The notes below the pieces were generated by a model that made no database searches, was not told the DNA's origin, and saw nothing but the letters and a program-made list of their open reading frames with translations. 64,000 nucleotides of DNA, from assembly GCA_024644865.1 (NCBI GenBank), contig JAHEGZ010000008.1:1-64000 (forward strand), in the 5' to 3' direction. Of the stretch, positions 18,343-27,513 are shown one piece after another. Position numbers and translations under genes: made by a program. Positions within the stretch are counted from its first letter, which is position 1. Each line of letters opens with the position of its first letter. Source of the DNA: Aurantimicrobium sp. (GTDB lineage: Bacteria; Actinomycetota; Actinomycetes; Actinomycetales; Microbacteriaceae).

Positions 18343-19028
18343 TGATGAGAATTGGAAAGCTCCTTCCTAGCCTCACGAACTCACAAGGCGATGCTGAAAA
18401 TGCGGACGCACTCGTCAAGGTCCTGACCTGGTATGGCGTCGACGCATCCCTTGTGGTGTTCGAGCCTGGTTCTCACCTAGAGTCTTGCAATGTTTACGTT
18501 CTCGGCCATGTGACCGAGAGCGATCATGCCACTGCTCAGGTACACCTCGGCTTGTGGGGCGCAGAACTCGTTGGCTATGTCAGTGCCGGGAGTGTTGTGT
18601 TGGCTGTGGGGTCATCGTTGTCACTGCTCACTGACGTCGGGCTACTCGGGGGAGTCACGGCTGTGCGTTCCGAGCGTTTTGTGGGCGACACTGTGGTTGA
18701 AGCAGAGACAGGGCTTTTGTGGGGCTTCGAGAACTCTGCCCAGACGTACTCGTGCGCATCCGATGAGAGCGCGTGGGGCGCGGTCCTCATCGGCTCTGGC
18801 AATGGTGACGGCACCGAGGGAGTTCGTCGTCGTATCGCTGATGGGCTGGTCTTGGGAACTCACCTGCACGGGCCCGTGCTGGTTCGCAACGAAGAAATCA
18901 TGGATGAGGTCATTCGACACATCACCAAATCCGATAAAACTCGAGTCATCGCACCCGAAGCCCTGCGTGCTCGTGAACTCGCGCGAGAAAATAGGGCCGA
19001 AAGGATCGCCCAGCTCAGGAAGTCTTAG
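18342..19028 (+). CDS. gatD: GatD-like amidotransferase subunit lacking the catalytic cysteine
   Basis: A 228-residue class-I glutamine-amidotransferase-like protein, partner of MurT. In characterised GatD the nucleophile elbow reads about ICGGYQ; here the aligned stretch LAVGSSLSLL (about 87-96) has Gly90 instead of Cys. The IGGGSDREQ motif is degraded to VLGHVTESDH. The C-terminal GTHLHGPVLVRN keeps the catalytic-type histidine (about 176), and WGFEN is kept, so membership of the family is clear. Glutamine hydrolysis is not expected. The ATG at 18342 overlaps the murT TGA by one base and has AGGAGG 10 nt upstream; an earlier ATG at 18333 lies too close to that site. The gene ends on a TTAG shared with the convergent DUF7455 gene. 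Confidence 0.85.
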   Translation: MMRIGKLLPSLTNSQGDAENADALVKVLTWYGVDASLVVFEPGSHLESCNVYVLGHVTESDHATAQVHLGLWGAELVGYVSAGSVVLAVGSSLSLLTDVGLLGGVTAVRSERFVGDTVVEAETGLLWGFENSAQTYSCASDESAWGAVLIGSGNGDGTEGVRRRIADGLVLGTHLHGPVLVRNEEIMDEVIRHITKSDKTRVIAPEALRARELARENRAERIAQLRKS

Positions 19029-19258
19029 TCACGTGACGCGACGAGACGTGCGCTTTCGTCGTGCCAGGTGGCTCCGAGAGCGATGAGCTTATCTTTGTTT
19101 TCACGACCATGGTGGCCGCAGAAAAGCAGTTGACCGCCAGAGGTGAGGGTGGCTCGAATGTAGGCCTGAGCGCCGCAGCTGTCGCATCGATCGAGGGCGG
19201 TAAGCTCGTGCTCGACGCCGGCCGATGTTGCCTCTTGTGCTTCTGCCTGAACTGACAC
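19025..19258 (-). CDS. DUF7455-type zinc-ribbon protein
   Basis: 77-residue protein with a compact cysteine/histidine motif, RCDSCGAQAY ... LLFCGHHG, likely to bind one zinc ion. This actinobacterial small protein is commonly found beside the topoisomerase IV or sigma factor genes; its role is unknown. The GTG at 19258 is preceded by GGGAG with 6-nt spacing. Its stop codon overlaps that of gatD. The 177-nt gap to parE (19259-19435) contains only candidate promoter and leader sequence. Confidence 0.85.
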   Translation of the reverse strand: MSVQAEAQEATSAGVEHELTALDRCDSCGAQAYIRATLTSGGQLLFCGHHGRENKDKLIALGATWHDESARLVASRD

Positions 19259-19435
19259 GTGATGCTCCCTAGTTGACGACGCGATCGCTTAACCAACTAA
19301 ACCACGCCGGCAGAGAGTGTTGAGGCACTTTTGGGGGTATTTCGCTCAAAGCATATTCACGCCCGCACGGCGTTGCCGGGGCCGTGAGGACGGGGTCGCC
19401 GGTACCTTGGGAACGCAATCACATCAGGGAGTTTT

Positions 19436-21514
19436 GTGTCTACGGAATATTCAGCTCGGCACCTATCTGTGCTCGAGGGGCTCGAGGCTGTTCGTAAACG
19501 TCCAGGTATGTACATCGGTACGACCGACTCCCGCGGACTCATGCACTGCCTCTGGGAAATCATTGACAACTCCGTCGATGAGGCCCTTGCTGGTCACGGA
19601 AACACCATCGACATCCGCCTTCACAAAGACGGCTCCGTGGAGGTTCGCGACAAGGCACGAGGTATTCCTGTCGACATTGAACCCAAGACTGGGCTCTCTG
19701 GTGTTGAAGTGGTCTTCACAAAACTCCACGCAGGTGGAAAGTTCGGTTCAGGTTCCTACGCCGCGTCCGGCGGTCTTCACGGCGTTGGCGCCTCGGTTGT
19801 CAACGCCCTTTCGGAACGACTCGATGTCGAAGTTGATCGTGACGGCAAGACCTACTCAATGTCGTTTCACCGCGGTGAGCCTGGCATCTTCGACGATAGT
19901 AAGGGGATTGCTCCCGGCAACCCCTTCACTCCTTTTGACGACCACTCGGAGCTGCGCGTAACAGGCAAAGTTGCGAAGGGTGTTTCGGGAACACGTGTTC
20001 GCTACTGGGCTGACCGTCAGGTTTTCACGCCCGGGGCCGAGTTCCAGTTTGAAGACTTGGTATCTAGAGCTCGTCAAACCGCATTCTTGGTGCCTGGACT
20101 TCACGTTCGCATTGAAGATGAGCGGGCCGCCGAGCCCATCTCGACCGAGTTCTCCTACTCTGGTGGCATCAGCGAATTCGTCGATTTTCTGGCGTCCGAC
20201 TCGCCGCTGACAGCAACGTGGCGTTTGACCGGAGATGGAACATTCACAGAAAACGTTCCCGTGCTTTCCGACGGCGGCGATATGGAGATGAAAGAGGTCG
20301 AGCGCAGTTGTGCGGTCGATGTCGCTCTTCGCTGGGGAACAGGCTACGACACCGTGGTTCACTCGTTCGTCAACATCATTTCCACTCCCAAGGGGGGAAC
20401 CCACCTCCTCGGCTTCGAACAATCGCTGCTCAAGGTGATGCGCACCCAGGTTGAGGCCAACTCGCGCAAGCTCAAGGCCGGCAACGACAAGCTCGAAAAA
20501 GATGACGTGCTCGCCGGTCTCACGGCCGTTGTGACGGTTCGATTTGCCGAGCCTCAATTCGAGGGACAAACCAAAGAGGTTCTCGGTACCCCAGCCGTTC
20601 GTCAAATCGTTGCCAATGTTGTTTCAAAGGCACTGACTAGTCGATTGACGTCAACAAAGCGAGATGACAAGGCACAATCGACTCTCCTTCTCGAGAAGGT
20701 CGTCAGCGAGATGAAGAGTCGAATATCGGCTCGAACCATGAAAGAGACGCAGCGGCGCAAGAACGCGCTTGAAACATCTTCGCTTCCCGCAAAGCTGGTC
20801 GACTGTCGGAGCAACGATGTAGCCGAGTCTGAGCTATTCATCGTTGAGGGCGACTCTGCACTGGGAACCGCCAAGCTGGCCCGACGCAGTGAGTTCCAAG
20901 CTCTCCTTCCTATTCGCGGCAAGATTCTGAACGTTCAGAAAGCGTCGGTCAGTGACATGTTGCACAACGCAGAGTGCGCGTCGATCATTCAAGTCATCGG
21001 AGCTGGATCGGGTCGCACTTTCGACCTCGAAGCCGCTCGCTACGGAAAAGTCATTCTTATGTCTGATGCCGATGTTGACGGTGCACACATTCGAACCCTG
21101 TTGCTCACGCTGTTCTTTAGGTACATGCGCCCGCTGGTCGAAGCTGGCCGCGTCTTCGCTGCGGTGCCTCCACTTCATCGTGTCGTCGTTATGAACCCAG
21201 GATCGAAGCCGAACGAGACCATCTACACCTACAGCGAGGCCGAACTGCAGACACTGTTAGCCACGCTGGCGAAGCAGGGCAAGCGCTATCAAGAACCGAT
21301 TCAGCGTTACAAGGGTCTGGGCGAAATGGATGCTGACCAACTCGCTCTGACGACGATGGATCGCGAGCACCGTTCGTTGCGTCGGGTTCGCATCGAAGAC
21401 GCAGCCATGGCTGACACCGTTTTCGAACTTCTGATGGGCAACGAGGTCGCACCCCGTCGCGACTTCATCATCTCCGGGTCAAGCCGAATGTCTCGCGACC
21501 GTATCGACGTTTAG
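19436..21514 (+). CDS. parE: DNA topoisomerase IV subunit B
   Basis: ATPase subunit of a type IIA topoisomerase. The N-terminal GHKL ATPase motifs are present (EIIDNSVDEALAG, RGIPVDIEP, GLHGVGASVVNAL), followed by the TOPRIM domain (IVEGDSALGTAKLAR, DADVDGAHIRTLLL) and the C-terminal QRYKGLGEMD. The early sequence TDSRGLMHCLWEI and the 692-residue length fit ParE rather than GyrB. GGGAG lies just before the GTG. It is convergent with parC; the two stop codons overlap within TTAG, an arrangement unlike the usual parEC operon. Confidence 0.92.
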   Translation: MSTEYSARHLSVLEGLEAVRKRPGMYIGTTDSRGLMHCLWEIIDNSVDEALAGHGNTIDIRLHKDGSVEVRDKARGIPVDIEPKTGLSGVEVVFTKLHAGGKFGSGSYAASGGLHGVGASVVNALSERLDVEVDRDGKTYSMSFHRGEPGIFDDSKGIAPGNPFTPFDDHSELRVTGKVAKGVSGTRVRYWADRQVFTPGAEFQFEDLVSRARQTAFLVPGLHVRIEDERAAEPISTEFSYSGGISEFVDFLASDSPLTATWRLTGDGTFTENVPVLSDGGDMEMKEVERSCAVDVALRWGTGYDTVVHSFVNIISTPKGGTHLLGFEQSLLKVMRTQVEANSRKLKAGNDKLEKDDVLAGLTAVVTVRFAEPQFEGQTKEVLGTPAVRQIVANVVSKALTSRLTSTKRDDKAQSTLLLEKVVSEMKSRISARTMKETQRRKNALETSSLPAKLVDCRSNDVAESELFIVEGDSALGTAKLARRSEFQALLPIRGKILNVQKASVSDMLHNAECASIIQVIGAGSGRTFDLEAARYGKVILMSDADVDGAHIRTLLLTLFFRYMRPLVEAGRVFAAVPPLHRVVVMNPGSKPNETIYTYSEAELQTLLATLAKQGKRYQEPIQRYKGLGEMDADQLALTTMDREHRSLRRVRIEDAAMADTVFELLMGNEVAPRRDFIISGSSRMSRDRIDV

Positions 21515-23961
21515 GCGAGATCCGCAGAACCGAGGAAGCTAACGTCTGAAGCGAGTTTTTCACCGGATCCGTCGCGCTTGCCCAGTGTTGTAGGCAGGTC
21601 ACGAGGGCTACCGTCGAGCCCATTTGCTCGTGGAACTGACGTTGACACGAGCGCCACCAAAAGTGCGTCTTCGCCCTTGAGGAGCGCGTGTGAGCGCACT
21701 CCGCCGGTGCCACGCCCCTTTGCCGGGAACTCAGACCACGCTGAGACCTTGACGCGTCCGGCATCCGTGCCAATGAGCGTGGAGAAGCTGGTTGAAACCG
21801 TGGTGACAAACGCTTGCACACCAGCCGGGACTGAACCGAAGTAAATAGCTGAGGCCTCGTCGCTGAGTCGGATGCCTGCCATTCCCGCCGCGCTCGCCCC
21901 CTGTGGCCGAACCTGGTCTGCCGAGAAGCGCAGAAGTTGCGTGTCTGAAGTAATAAAGACCAATTCGGAGCTGTCGTCGCTTATGCTCGCCCCGACAACG
22001 CTGTCTCCTTCTTTGAGGCTGATAATCGAGATTCCCGATTTCGGCGACAAGGCAGTCACGTCGATTCGTTTGACGACACCAGCCTTGGTGCCAAGTGCCA
22101 GCGGTGACTTGGACGTGAGAGACACAATCCCTACAACGTTCTCGCCGGAATCGAGTTCGATGTAGTCGCGGGAAGGAACACCTGCCGAGAGCGAAACTGC
22201 CGAAGCGGGCACCCCTGGCAGATTGATGGGGGAGAAGTGAACAAGTCTCCCGTGGCTTGTCACAGCACCCACGGATCCTCGTCGACTTGATGCGACAACT
22301 CCGCGGATGCCGTCATGCAAACTGCGGTGCTGCGACATTGCCACGTCGTCATCATCAGACGTCTTGTCGATTCGAGCTAAAACTCCGTCGGAGCTCAGCA
22401 CGACGACACACGCTGAATCTTCTACTTGCATGGGTGCGGCACTGGCAGCGCGCTTGGCGGAGACTGTCTCTACAGTGGACGTCGACAGCACCGTGCGGCG
22501 TGGCGTACCCAGCGCCTTGCTGACCGCGTCGAGCTCGGAGCCAACAACTCCTCGAAGTTTGCGATCATCAGCCAGAATTTGCTCGAGCTCGTCAATTTCG
22601 GCGCGAAGGGTTGCTGCTTCCGATTCAAGTTCGATTCGACTGAATTTGGTCAGTCGACGAAGCCTCAGTTCGAGAATGTAGTCCGCCTGGGGGACGGACA
22701 AGTCAAAGACATCTATCAGACGAGCACGTGCCTGTTCAGAGTCGTCGCTGGCTCGAATGACTTGAATCACTTCGTCGATGTCGGCAATGGCGATGAGCAG
22801 TCCGTCAACTAGGTGCAGGCGATCTTTTCGCTTGCCCAGGCGGAATGCACAGCGGCGCTGAACCACAGCGAGTCGGTGATTGACGTACACCTCGAGCATC
22901 TCGCGAAGGCCGAGTGTTTGAGGGCTGCCGTCCACTAGCGCAACGTTGTTGATGTTGAATGTGTCTTCGAGAGGAGTAAACCGGTAGAGCTGCTCGAGCA
23001 CAGCATCCGGGTTGAATCCAGTTTTGATTTCGATGACGAGCTTGAGTCCGTGATGACGGTCGGTGAGATCTACGACGTTGGAGACACCGGTGATTTTCTT
23101 GCTGTTGACGCCCTCTTTTATTTTGTCGATGACCTTCTCGGGCCCAACGAGGTAGGGCAGCTCGGTAACGACGATTCCGGTCTTGCGCGCCGAAACGTTC
23201 TCAACCGTGGAGCGGGCACGAACTCGGAATGCCCCTCGCCCGGTTTCGTAGGCTTCTCGGATTCCATCGAGCCCCATAATGGTGCCACCACCGGGGAGGT
23301 CAGGGCCTGGAACAAAAGCCATGAGCTCGTCGAGGGTGGCTTGCGGGTTGTTGAGCAATACCTTTGCGGCGGCGATGACCTCGACCAGGTTGTGTGGCGC
23401 CATGTTGGTGGCCATGCCCACCGCAATGCCGCTGGCGCCATTGACGAGCAGGTTGGGGAACGCAGCAGACAACACCTGTGGCTGTGTCAGCTGGTTGTCG
23501 TAGTTGGGCTCAAAGTCGACGACGTCCTCATCGAGGCTTTCCGTCAGCGCCAACGCAGACGCGGCGAGTCTGGCTTCTGTGTAGCGAGCTGCGGCGGGGC
23601 CGTCATCCAGCGACCCAAAGTTTCCGTGACCGTCAATCAGCGGCACCCGAAGACTGAAATCTTGAGCAAGTCGCACGAGTGCGTCGTAGATGGACGCGTC
23701 ACCGTGTGGGTGGAGCTTTCCCATGACTTCACCCACGACTCGAGCCGACTTGACGTGCCCACGGTCGGGCCTTAACCCCATCTCTGCCATCTGGAACAGG
23801 ATGCGCCGCTGAACGGGTTTGAGTCCGTCGCGGGCGTCAGGTAGCGCCCGAGAGTAGATAACCGAGTAGGCGTATTCCAAGAAGGAATCTTGCATCTCAG
23901 TTGCGACGTCAATGTCAGAGATGCGCTCGGAATTCAAGGTGTTGGGCGACGAAGGAGACAT
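21511..23961 (-). CDS. parC: DNA topoisomerase IV subunit A
   Basis: DNA cleavage subunit of topoisomerase IV, pairing with ParE. The N-terminal motif ALPDARDGLKPVQRRILF, the quinolone-region HPHGDASIYDALVRLAQ, and the catalytic tyrosine in AARYTEARLA (about Tyr127) are intact. The tower and coiled-coil region follow, then a beta-pinwheel C-terminal domain with a GyrA-box-like GRGTGGVRSH. The ATG at 23961 was chosen because GAGGG lies about 6 nt upstream and upstream in-frame residues look unrelated. 816 residues. The 10-nt gap to the divergent phosphodiesterase gene leaves little room for promoters, so the parC promoter must lie inside that gene. Confidence 0.92.
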   Translation of the reverse strand: MSPSSPNTLNSERISDIDVATEMQDSFLEYAYSVIYSRALPDARDGLKPVQRRILFQMAEMGLRPDRGHVKSARVVGEVMGKLHPHGDASIYDALVRLAQDFSLRVPLIDGHGNFGSLDDGPAAARYTEARLAASALALTESLDEDVVDFEPNYDNQLTQPQVLSAAFPNLLVNGASGIAVGMATNMAPHNLVEVIAAAKVLLNNPQATLDELMAFVPGPDLPGGGTIMGLDGIREAYETGRGAFRVRARSTVENVSARKTGIVVTELPYLVGPEKVIDKIKEGVNSKKITGVSNVVDLTDRHHGLKLVIEIKTGFNPDAVLEQLYRFTPLEDTFNINNVALVDGSPQTLGLREMLEVYVNHRLAVVQRRCAFRLGKRKDRLHLVDGLLIAIADIDEVIQVIRASDDSEQARARLIDVFDLSVPQADYILELRLRRLTKFSRIELESEAATLRAEIDELEQILADDRKLRGVVGSELDAVSKALGTPRRTVLSTSTVETVSAKRAASAAPMQVEDSACVVVLSSDGVLARIDKTSDDDDVAMSQHRSLHDGIRGVVASSRRGSVGAVTSHGRLVHFSPINLPGVPASAVSLSAGVPSRDYIELDSGENVVGIVSLTSKSPLALGTKAGVVKRIDVTALSPKSGISIISLKEGDSVVGASISDDSSELVFITSDTQLLRFSADQVRPQGASAAGMAGIRLSDEASAIYFGSVPAGVQAFVTTVSTSFSTLIGTDAGRVKVSAWSEFPAKGRGTGGVRSHALLKGEDALLVALVSTSVPRANGLDGSPRDLPTTLGKRDGSGEKLASDVSFLGSADLA

Positions 23962-23971
23962 AATTACCCTC

Positions 23972-25063
23972 ATGGTATCCAGCGCGTCGACAGAGTCTGT
24001 GAGCCTTGCCGACGTTGTGCCAAGTTGTCTCTCGGCGCTCGGGTGGAACACTCAAACGGCCGCCATCAATCTTGCTCCGTGTGAGACTCTGGTGCTGTTT
24101 CTCATCGACGGACTCGGCACGCGCAACATCGAGAGTGCGCGCGGTTACTTACGGTTTATCTCGGCGGGGACGCCAGTGCACAGCAACGGTAGAACCGTCT
24201 TTCCGTCAACTACGGCCAGTGCTCTATCGTCACTCGTCACGGGCGTTGCGCCTGAGGTTCACGGCATCACGGGCTATCGCGCTTGGGACGAAGCCACGGG
24301 GCAATTCGTCAACCAACTCAATGGCCTGACTTTTGCGGATATCGACTCTGGTTGGATGCGCGCCCCAAGCTTGCTCTCGCAAGCGGCCGTGGCAGGGCAC
24401 TCGGTGTGTGTTATTGGTCACCCGCGTTTTGAAGGCTCAGCCCTGACTCGCATGCTCTATCGGCACTGCACCTATGTGGGTGCTCGATCCGTTGAAGACA
24501 AGGTATCGGCGACCATCTCACAAATACAGAGTGGACGCAGCGGGCTTTTCTTGGTGTACATCTCGGACCTCGACGAGGCAGCGCATCAGGTCGGTATCGC
24601 CTCTGACGATTGGGTTCGAAGAGCCGAAGAGCTCGACGCTCAGGTCCGTCGGTGCGTCACCGCACTGGGTGCATCTGTACAAGTTGTCTTGACGGCCGAC
24701 CACGGCGTGGTCGACGTGCCCTCATCGCGTCACATTGAGTTCGGATCTGGTCCCGAAATGGATGGCGTGCTCGCGGTGGGTGGTGAGCCCAGGTGTCTTC
24801 AGATCAAGGTGACACCTGAGTCAGACATCGACGAGATCATGGCCACATGGCGCCAAAGTTTTGGCGAAAAGATTCGTGTCGTACAAGGAGCGCTCGACGT
24901 GCCGGCTGCTGTTCGCGTCCCTGACTTCTACGTTCACGCACCCGAGGGGCACGCCTTTTATGACTCTCGAGAGCCAGAGTCGCCTGCGCGCAAAATGGTC
25001 GGACAACACGGCGGTCAGAGCGAAGTCGAGATGGCGATTCCGCTACTGGTCTGGTCGAGCTAG
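23972..25063 (+). CDS. Alkaline phosphatase superfamily nucleotide pyrophosphatase/phosphodiesterase
   Basis: 363-residue metallo-phosphodiesterase of the alkaline phosphatase superfamily. The metal and nucleophile motifs are visible in order: LFLIDGLGTRNI (first Asp), RTVFPSTTASALSSLVTG (nucleophilic Thr), YISDLDEAAHQVG (Asp and His) and LTADHGVVDVP (Asp-His). Substrate is not evident; family members hydrolyse nucleotide phosphodiesters or phosphonates. It has no signal peptide, so it is probably cytoplasmic. The ATG at 23972 follows a TAATTA stretch and may be leaderless. Its stop codon overlaps that of sepH. Confidence 0.85.
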   Translation: MVSSASTESVSLADVVPSCLSALGWNTQTAAINLAPCETLVLFLIDGLGTRNIESARGYLRFISAGTPVHSNGRTVFPSTTASALSSLVTGVAPEVHGITGYRAWDEATGQFVNQLNGLTFADIDSGWMRAPSLLSQAAVAGHSVCVIGHPRFEGSALTRMLYRHCTYVGARSVEDKVSATISQIQSGRSGLFLVYISDLDEAAHQVGIASDDWVRRAEELDAQVRRCVTALGASVQVVLTADHGVVDVPSSRHIEFGSGPEMDGVLAVGGEPRCLQIKVTPESDIDEIMATWRQSFGEKIRVVQGALDVPAAVRVPDFYVHAPEGHAFYDSREPESPARKMVGQHGGQSEVEMAIPLLVWSS

Positions 25064-26058
25064 AGCAGGTCGTCGTCAGATTTAGTTTCTGAAACGATTT
25101 CTTCCCACGAAGGCATGGCGGGGCGGTTGCGTTTGTGGCTGCTCGTATTCAACGGAAAAACGGAACCTGAGTCACTTTGATCGAACTCAGCGCTGTCAAA
25201 AAGGCCGTCTGAGACGTCCAGCGAGTCTTGGAAGATTTCTTCAACCGGTGCCGTGCGAGCTGCGACATCTTCTCGAAGCCACGCGGGAGCCGACTCGGAC
25301 TCTCTGCGACGGCGGCGGAGCGCCTCGAGAAGATCTTCGGTTGACCCGGTGTGACCTTCTTCGCCAGCTGAAGAATCAGTGGCGACGGAGTCGGTCAAAA
25401 TCTCAGCCCCTTCGTCGATATCAAAGAGCACGGCAGTCGCGGGTGTCTCAGAAACGATGGGGATGCTTCCGGTCACAGCACGCAGCGAGGGAACGAGTGC
25501 AGAAGTGTCGAAGGTTCCCGCGTGAGAGAGTCGAGCAGCTTCATCATTGTGCGGGTTGACGCTCTGGCGTTTGCCGTCAAAAGTCCAACGTGCGTCGCGC
25601 TCGGCGCCCGAAGAAACAAACGTGAGCTTGAGGATCCACTCGCCGCCATCGTTTTTCCAGGCTGTCCAAGACACTTCTCGTGCGTCAACCAACGCGAGGC
25701 GTTCGTCGATCAACTCACCGAAGAGCGTTGCATCTTGAGTGTGCTCGATGTGACTAAATGCTGGAAATGTTTGGGCGGCCGTGACCACATATTCCCGCTC
25801 GGCCAGAATAGGGGCTGCATAGCGCTCAATCTGCTCGAGGCTTGCCCCGGTAAGCGCAGAAACCTCGGCGGCCGAGAGACCTGAACGCAACTGAGTCTGG
25901 ATCTCGCGAGGACTCACTCGAGGCCCAGACTCGCTGGATGTGTTGCGCTTGAGGCGGGCAAGGGTGGCTTCATCAACCGGGACTCGGAACTCTTCGCCCT
26001 CGCCGTCGACGGCAATGATGGTGTTCGCATCCACTGAGGAGACGTGCAACTCGTTCAT
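25060..26058 (-). CDS. sepH: Septation protein SepH
   Basis: Cell-division protein that, in actinobacteria, promotes FtsZ assembly. The N-terminal DUF3071 domain starts at MNELHVSSVDANTIIAVDG and includes a helix-turn-helix-like segment (SPREIQTQLRSGLSAAEVSA) and DARWTFDGKRQSVNPHNDEA. The C-terminal half is acidic and disordered, ending in a Ser/Asp-rich tail. The ATG at 26058 has AAAGGG 6 nt upstream; the in-frame extension further upstream has no family similarity. 332 residues. Between it and DUF4193 lie 205 nt of divergent promoter region with an unassigned TTGACA at 26138-26143. Confidence 0.88.
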   Translation of the reverse strand: MNELHVSSVDANTIIAVDGEGEEFRVPVDEATLARLKRNTSSESGPRVSPREIQTQLRSGLSAAEVSALTGASLEQIERYAAPILAEREYVVTAAQTFPAFSHIEHTQDATLFGELIDERLALVDAREVSWTAWKNDGGEWILKLTFVSSGAERDARWTFDGKRQSVNPHNDEAARLSHAGTFDTSALVPSLRAVTGSIPIVSETPATAVLFDIDEGAEILTDSVATDSSAGEEGHTGSTEDLLEALRRRRRESESAPAWLREDVAARTAPVEEIFQDSLDVSDGLFDSAEFDQSDSGSVFPLNTSSHKRNRPAMPSWEEIVSETKSDDDLL

Positions 26059-26263
26059 GTCAGCCCTTTCAACAGGCAATACCGCTGCTTGGAAGAATGC
26101 CACGGATGGGCGTGTTTGCCTCTGTTTTTACGTGGCGCGTTGACATATTTATCAAAACCTCATCGCGACACGGCAGTTTGTTTTGTGTTTAGAAGTTTTC
26201 TCAGGCAAACTATCGGCGCGCGGAGGCAACAGCGCAGCGAACACTTACGAATCTGGATGACAC

Positions 26264-26560
26264 ATGGCTACTGACTACGACGCCCCTCGAAAGAACGACA
26301 CGGATGATGCCGAATCGATCGAGGCACTCAAAGAGCGTGTGCCCGACAAGCTCTCCGGTGTCGTTGACGGAGATGACGCCGACAACCTAGGCGGCTTCGA
26401 GCTCGGTGGTGCTGACCTCTCGGATCTGGAACTTGATGTCGTTGTTCTTCCCCCGCAGGCAGACGAGTTCACTTGCGTCGAGTGCTTCATCGTGAAGCAC
26501 CGCTCGCTTCTGGAAAAAGAGACCAAGCTTGGTCCCGTGTGCAAGGAGTGCGCCGCGTAG
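26264..26560 (+). CDS. DUF4193 protein
   Basis: 98-residue acidic protein of the actinobacterial DUF4193 family. It is mostly negatively charged, with a C-terminal CVEC ... CKEC pair that could hold a zinc ion. Function unknown. Its neighbourhood with DUF3093 and dut is conserved in actinobacteria. GGA lies 8 nt before the ATG. Confidence 0.88.
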   Translation: MATDYDAPRKNDTDDAESIEALKERVPDKLSGVVDGDDADNLGGFELGGADLSDLELDVVVLPPQADEFTCVECFIVKHRSLLEKETKLGPVCKECAA

Positions 26561-26566
26561 CTCCCG

Positions 26567-27010
26567 CTACTTTGTGCGAGCTTGGCGCAGGGCCTGCGCT
26601 AATTCTTGGGGGCGCCGAGTCGACACGAGCCAGTACGGTGTTGGGTCGTCGGCGTCGGTGATTTCGACCCTGACGACTGAGTTGAGGTAGGCGCGGAATT
26701 TCACCCACGCTCGTGCGTCCAACTCGGGCCCTCGCTGTGCTCGTGCGCTTTCTCCTGAGTAGGCACTGACAGAGCCGATGAATTCGAGCTCAACTTGAGC
26801 ATTTCCGTAGGTGAAGTAACCGTTGCCAACGGTAGCTTGAGGAACCCTGGCGTAGATGACGCCCAAAATTGCTCCATACACAACGACTGCAGCAGCCACG
26901 CCAATCCACACGCTGAACGGCGCGCAGACGAGGATGAGCACTGGTACCAGCGGTGAGTACGCGAAGGCAACCAATGGTGACGGCCACAATTTCTCTACGT
27001 AAGAAGTCAT
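26567..27010 (-). CDS. DUF3093 membrane protein
   Basis: 147-residue protein with two closely spaced hydrophobic segments near the N-terminus (LVAFAYSPLVPVLILVCAPF and IGVAAAVVVYGAILGVIYA) and a soluble domain with RGPELDARAWVKFRAYLN and TPYWLVSTRRPQELAQAL, all typical of DUF3093. Function unknown. It is convergent with DUF4193 (6 nt) and divergent from dut (38 nt). Confidence 0.87.
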   Translation of the reverse strand: MTSYVEKLWPSPLVAFAYSPLVPVLILVCAPFSVWIGVAAAVVVYGAILGVIYARVPQATVGNGYFTYGNAQVELEFIGSVSAYSGESARAQRGPELDARAWVKFRAYLNSVVRVEITDADDPTPYWLVSTRRPQELAQALRQARTK

Positions 27011-27048
27011 AACTCCATTCGACCACGGTTCTGGACTAACCTCGTCAC

Positions 27049-27513
27049 GTGAGCGAAACAGTTGAGATTCTTGCGGTCGGAGATTTTATTCCCGCGGCGG
27101 CCCTTCCGGGGGATGCTGGTTCGGACTTGCGGGCGAGTGAGGCTCTCGTGCTTGGTCCTGGCGCCCGCGCCACGGTCGGCACCGGCCTTCGGGTCGCTTT
27201 ACCGAGAGGTTTTGCCGCGTTCGTTGTTCCACGCAGTGGTCTAGCGTCTAAGCACGGGATCACCATCGTCAACTCGCCCGGAACAGTCGACGCTGGCTAC
27301 CGCGGTGAAATACGGGTGACGCTGTTGAATACGGATAGCACTGAGCCCTTCGTGATTGAGGTGGGAGATCGAATCGCGCAGCTGATTGTTCTTCCCGTCT
27401 CGTCGCCCGTGTTTATCCCTGTCGATCGCCTGCCTGAATCACATCGCGGAACCGGCGGTTTTGGTTCGACCGGAAAAGGCGCGATCGGTCAGGGCGTAGG
27501 GAGTGCCTCATGA
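27049..27513 (+). CDS. dut: dUTP diphosphatase
   Basis: Trimeric dUTPase that converts dUTP to dUMP and keeps uracil out of DNA. All five family motifs can be read: DAGSDLRA, PRSGLASKHG, NSPGTVDAGYRGEI, DRIAQLIVLPV, and the P-loop-like C-terminal RGTGGFGSTGK. 154 residues. A TAACCT hexamer (27037-27042) 6 nt before the GTG suggests a leaderless message. It overlaps DUF3710 by 4 nt (ATGA). Confidence 0.96.
   Translation: MSETVEILAVGDFIPAAALPGDAGSDLRASEALVLGPGARATVGTGLRVALPRGFAAFVVPRSGLASKHGITIVNSPGTVDAGYRGEIRVTLLNTDSTEPFVIEVGDRIAQLIVLPVSSPVFIPVDRLPESHRGTGGFGSTGKGAIGQGVGSAS

Noticed and set aside
19265-19312. tRNA-like 5' half on the minus strand (GGCGTGGTTTAGTTGGTTAAG)
   Set aside because: The D-arm-like sequence is suggestive, but no anticodon stem, T arm or matching acceptor 3' strand follows, so it is not a tRNA gene.
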